From assembly GCA_964418595.1 (NCBI GenBank), contig CAYQMF010000085.1, positions 1 through 29,757 of the forward strand: a DNA stretch of 29,757 bases. The letters are read 5' to 3'. The position numbers were made by a program, and so were the translations under genes. Below are positions 27,249 to 29,757 of the stretch, piece by piece. Numbering within the stretch: the first letter of the stretch is position 1; each line of letters begins with the position of its first letter. This DNA comes from CAYQMF01 sp964418595 (lineage in GTDB: Bacteria; Planctomycetota; UBA1135; UBA2386). The notes beneath the pieces are model-generated. The model made no database searches. It saw only the letters and a program-made list of their open reading frames with translations, and was not told the origin of the DNA.

Positions 27249-29684
27249 CTACTTCGGCGGCACTTCGAAACGCACGTCACACCCGCTTTCCTTGCGCGGA
27301 CTGATCTCGAGTCCCACGGTGCGATCCCGATCCATTCGCAGCAGCAGCTTGCACGGCGCAGGCGGGAGGTAGAAGACGCCACTGGTCTGGCCAGGCGAGA
27401 ACGTGGCGCCGATGCGCGTGGTGTAGCCGGCGACATCCCGCTTCGGCAGCGTCGAGATCCGACCGACGCCCTCGGGCCAGTACCCGGCCGCGGGCTCGAC
27501 CTCGATGCGCCAGGCCACCGCCGGATCGAAGTGCTTGCCGCCGAGCTGCACCGTCACCGGCACAGCGTCGACGCGCAGATCGACCTCGCGCTTGCCGCCC
27601 GGTGCCACCTCGACGAGGTCGGTGCGCGTCAGCATCGCCCCGGTCCAGACGTCGATGACCACGAGCTGGCGCGAACCCGCCGGCTCCTGCATGTCGAAGG
27701 TCCCGTCCGGCGCGACCGGGCAGAGCGGCCCCTCGTAGCGCACGAACGCGAAGAACTGCCGGCCGGCCGGCGCCGCCGCCGAGAGTACCGCCAGCCGCTG
27801 CGCGGGAACGGCGGTCTCCACCTTGCCACGCACGCGTGCGGGTCGCGCCGGCGCACCCGCCAGACGCAACTCGTCGGTGTCGTTCCCGATGTCGACGAGT
27901 CCGAGCGGGATCTTCTCGGGCAGGCCGAGCCGGCCGGAGCAGAGCACGATGAGCTGTGCTTCGTACTTGCCGGTGGCGAGGCCGGTGACCTGGAAGCGAC
28001 CCTCCGGATCGAGCGGGAAGCTCCCCGAGTAGTCGCTCGCGTCGGCGCCCGTCCACACGTTCGGTCGATGCGGCGCGAACCGGACCGCCGCGACGAGCGG
28101 CGGCGTGCGCATCTGCAGCGTGCCCACGATCGTGCGCAACGGATCCAGCTCCACGCCCAGCTCCGCGCCCGCCGGCCCGATGGTGACCGCGAGCGGTCCG
28201 GCGCTCTTGTAGCCTTCGGCACGACAGAAGACCTCGCCCGCGCCCGCGGGCAACCAGGCGAGCCGGAACGTACCGGTCGCGTCCGCCGCCACCGCCAGAC
28301 TGCCCGGGTCTCTCAGCCCGCCGCTCGCCGACGCATCCGCGATGCGGACGTCGCGCAGCACCGCCAACCCCGCAGGCAGCTCCCCGCGAGGACGAGGCAG
28401 CCACCAGACTCGCGCGGCGGGGATCGGCATGCGAGTCTTGGCATCGATGACCGTGCCGGTGAGCGGGAGCGCCGCCGCAAAGCGCACTTCGATCGCGTCG
28501 ACGCCGGCGGCGACTTCCTGGCGCGCGATCGCGAAGGACTCGGCGAACGCCACCACCACGACGTCGCCGTCCGCGGCGCCGAACGCGAGGTCGTGCACCG
28601 CGGGGGTCGCCACTCCCGCGGTCGCCGCAACGGCACCGACGTCGAACTCGCGCAGCACCTGCGTGTCGCTCGGCTCCTGGAACGGCAGGGGTTTGCTCAC
28701 CTGGAAGGCCGCCGCCCGGAACTGCTCGACGACCTTCCCCTCCGGGTCGACCGCAGTCACTCGGATCGATCGCGCCGGCGTGACGGGGGTGAGGGACCGC
28801 GCGGGTCGAACCGGCCGCTCCGGCATCTCCTTCAACACGAGGCGCGCCTTGGTCTCGCCGACCATAACCGTCGTCGACGCGCCGAGCCGCCGGTCATCGC
28901 GCGTGACCCTCACGCTGAGGCGCATGGGCGCCGCGCAGGGCGGGAACGCAAACGCGCCCGCCGCATCGGTCGAGACCGCGCCTCGGTCGCGGGCCGAGTG
29001 CATCGACACGAGCGCGCCGACCACGGGCGCACCGTCCGCATCCACGACGACGCCCTCGACGGTCGGCTCGGGCGCGGTCGAGAGGTCGATCGGGTCCATC
29101 GTCGACACCGGTGCCGCCGACGCGCGCCGCCAGCCCAGATCCGCCACCGTCACGCGCGCCGCCGACCCACAGGCTCCGGCGAGCACGAACGCACCCCGCG
29201 CGTCGGTGCGCGCCGCGGTCCGCGCCTGCAAGCCGCGCGGCGGACGCTCGTCGCCGAGGTATTCGACCTCGGCCAGGATGTCGCTCGCCTCCACACGCAC
29301 GCCGACCACGGGTCGCCCGGTCGCATCGCGCACGCGTCCCGCCAGCACGCGCCCGCGCGGCAGGACGATGGGAAAGAGCTCGATCTCGTCGCGGCTCACT
29401 TCCATGTGCAGCCGGCCCGACGCAACGAGCAGCACCGAATCCCAGAAGCGCGCATCGCCCGACGGCCACACGTCGAGCACGAACGCGCCGTCCGCGTCGC
29501 TCGTCGTGGGGGCGCGCGCCGCGAGCTCCGCGGTCACGAACTTCTCACCCGCAACGAAGGGACAGGCCGCGACACCCGCGATCGGCGCGCCCTCGTCGTC
29601 GACCAATCGACCGCGCACCTTCTGCTCCTGCGCCGGAACCACTGCGATCGCAATCAGCACCCAGGACAGCGTGAACCTCGGCAT
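27249..29684 (-). CDS. Large secreted protein with carboxypeptidase-regulatory-like repeats
   Basis: The protein has 811 residues. The signal peptide ends in Val-Pro-Ala before Gln19. Several CarboxypepD_reg-like beta-sandwich units can be seen: VRGRLVDDEGAPIAGV (~22-37), LAGRVRDATGRPVVGVRVEA (~113), VEGVVVDADGAPVVGALVSM (~211) and LTGTVIDAKTRMPIPAARVW (~420). Each has the G-x-V-x-D-x-x-G-x-P-I/V pattern. No protease domain is attached. Such proteins are frequent in planctomycetes and bacteroidetes, probably at the cell surface. GGAGG (29691-29695 on the minus strand) is 6 bases before ATG 29684, which decides the start. It converges with the FHA-VWA gene over 11 bases without a hairpin. Confidence 0.85.
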   Translation of the reverse strand: MPRFTLSWVLIAIAVVPAQEQKVRGRLVDDEGAPIAGVAACPFVAGEKFVTAELAARAPTTSDADGAFVLDVWPSGDARFWDSVLLVASGRLHMEVSRDEIELFPIVLPRGRVLAGRVRDATGRPVVGVRVEASDILAEVEYLGDERPPRGLQARTAARTDARGAFVLAGACGSAARVTVADLGWRRASAAPVSTMDPIDLSTAPEPTVEGVVVDADGAPVVGALVSMHSARDRGAVSTDAAGAFAFPPCAAPMRLSVRVTRDDRRLGASTTVMVGETKARLVLKEMPERPVRPARSLTPVTPARSIRVTAVDPEGKVVEQFRAAAFQVSKPLPFQEPSDTQVLREFDVGAVAATAGVATPAVHDLAFGAADGDVVVVAFAESFAIARQEVAAGVDAIEVRFAAALPLTGTVIDAKTRMPIPAARVWWLPRPRGELPAGLAVLRDVRIADASASGGLRDPGSLAVAADATGTFRLAWLPAGAGEVFCRAEGYKSAGPLAVTIGPAGAELGVELDPLRTIVGTLQMRTPPLVAAVRFAPHRPNVWTGADASDYSGSFPLDPEGRFQVTGLATGKYEAQLIVLCSGRLGLPEKIPLGLVDIGNDTDELRLAGAPARPARVRGKVETAVPAQRLAVLSAAAPAGRQFFAFVRYEGPLCPVAPDGTFDMQEPAGSRQLVVIDVWTGAMLTRTDLVEVAPGGKREVDLRVDAVPVTVQLGGKHFDPAVAWRIEVEPAAGYWPEGVGRISTLPKRDVAGYTTRIGATFSPGQTSGVFYLPPAPCKLLLRMDRDRTVGLEISPRKESGCDVRFEVPPK

Positions 29685-29703
29685 CCATGACCTCCGGCGC
29701 GAG

Positions 29704-29709
29704 ATCCTA
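29704..29709 (-). promoter_or_regulatory. -10-like box (TAGGAT) for the repeat-protein gene
   Basis: TAGGAT lies about 20 bases before the ATG, so the transcript would have a very short leader that still includes the GGAGG site. Beyond it, GGGGC-TCC-GCCCC (29712-29724) forms a small hairpin that may end a gene outside the window. Confidence 0.4.
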
Positions 29710-29757
29710 ACGGGGCTCCGCCCCAGCCCGCCGAGCATGTTCAGAAGTGGGCCCGGC

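Overview
The window is very GC-rich (roughly 70% by eye) and densely coded on both strands. The gene content suggests a Planctomycetota-like bacterium: many secreted proteins of unknown role, a carboxypeptidase-regulatory-repeat protein, a lamin-tail-domain protein, a beta-helix protein and a beta-propeller protein. Several of these end in a related C-terminal module that I associate with uncultured or marine planctomycetes. The lineage call is an inference from protein style; the window has no rRNA or other marker gene. I saw no tRNA, rRNA, insertion sequence, phage or CRISPR array.

Layout. (1) 1-1266, minus: a secreted M14 zinc carboxypeptidase, cut by the window edge. (2) 1267-4236: a decayed fragment of an FMN glutamate-synthase-like gene, then a secreted beta-helix protein, then an N-terminally truncated FMN/[3Fe-4S] glutamate-synthase-like gene. 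(3) 4238-8097, minus: an operon of MDR-family reductase, enoyl-CoA hydratase, 3-hydroxybutyryl-CoA dehydrogenase and MFS transporter, with a small ferredoxin gene diverging from it. (4) 8419-10608, minus: a secreted beta-propeller protein. (5) 10810-12018: a multi-pass DUF1624 membrane protein. (6) 12150-17181: TonB-dependent receptor, periplasmic YfiR-like protein and CHASE8-type hybrid histidine kinase, behind a strongly structured leader. (7) 17194-22440, minus: a heme A / cytochrome oxidase assembly operon (secreted helical protein, ctaA, ctaB, ABC ATPase, ABC permease, DUF420 protein, acylphosphatase). (8) 22810-23850: a secreted lamin-tail protein. (9) 23898-24461, minus: rsmD, diverging from dapA, which is followed by an FHA-TM-VWA protein. 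(10) 27249-29684, minus: a large secreted carboxypeptidase-regulatory-repeat protein.

Three patterns cross gene boundaries. All eight predicted exported proteins carry Ala-Gln at the expected signal peptidase I site, so each mature protein would begin with Gln, as in the 'Q-rule' known from Bacteroidetes. Several genes have a TAnnnT box only 7-8 bases before the ATG, which predicts leaderless mRNAs. Two or three secreted proteins with unrelated N-terminal domains share a C-terminal module. The best candidate for a little-described system is the receptor / YfiR / CHASE8-kinase operon, where a sensor module known from diguanylate cyclases is wired to a phosphorelay.
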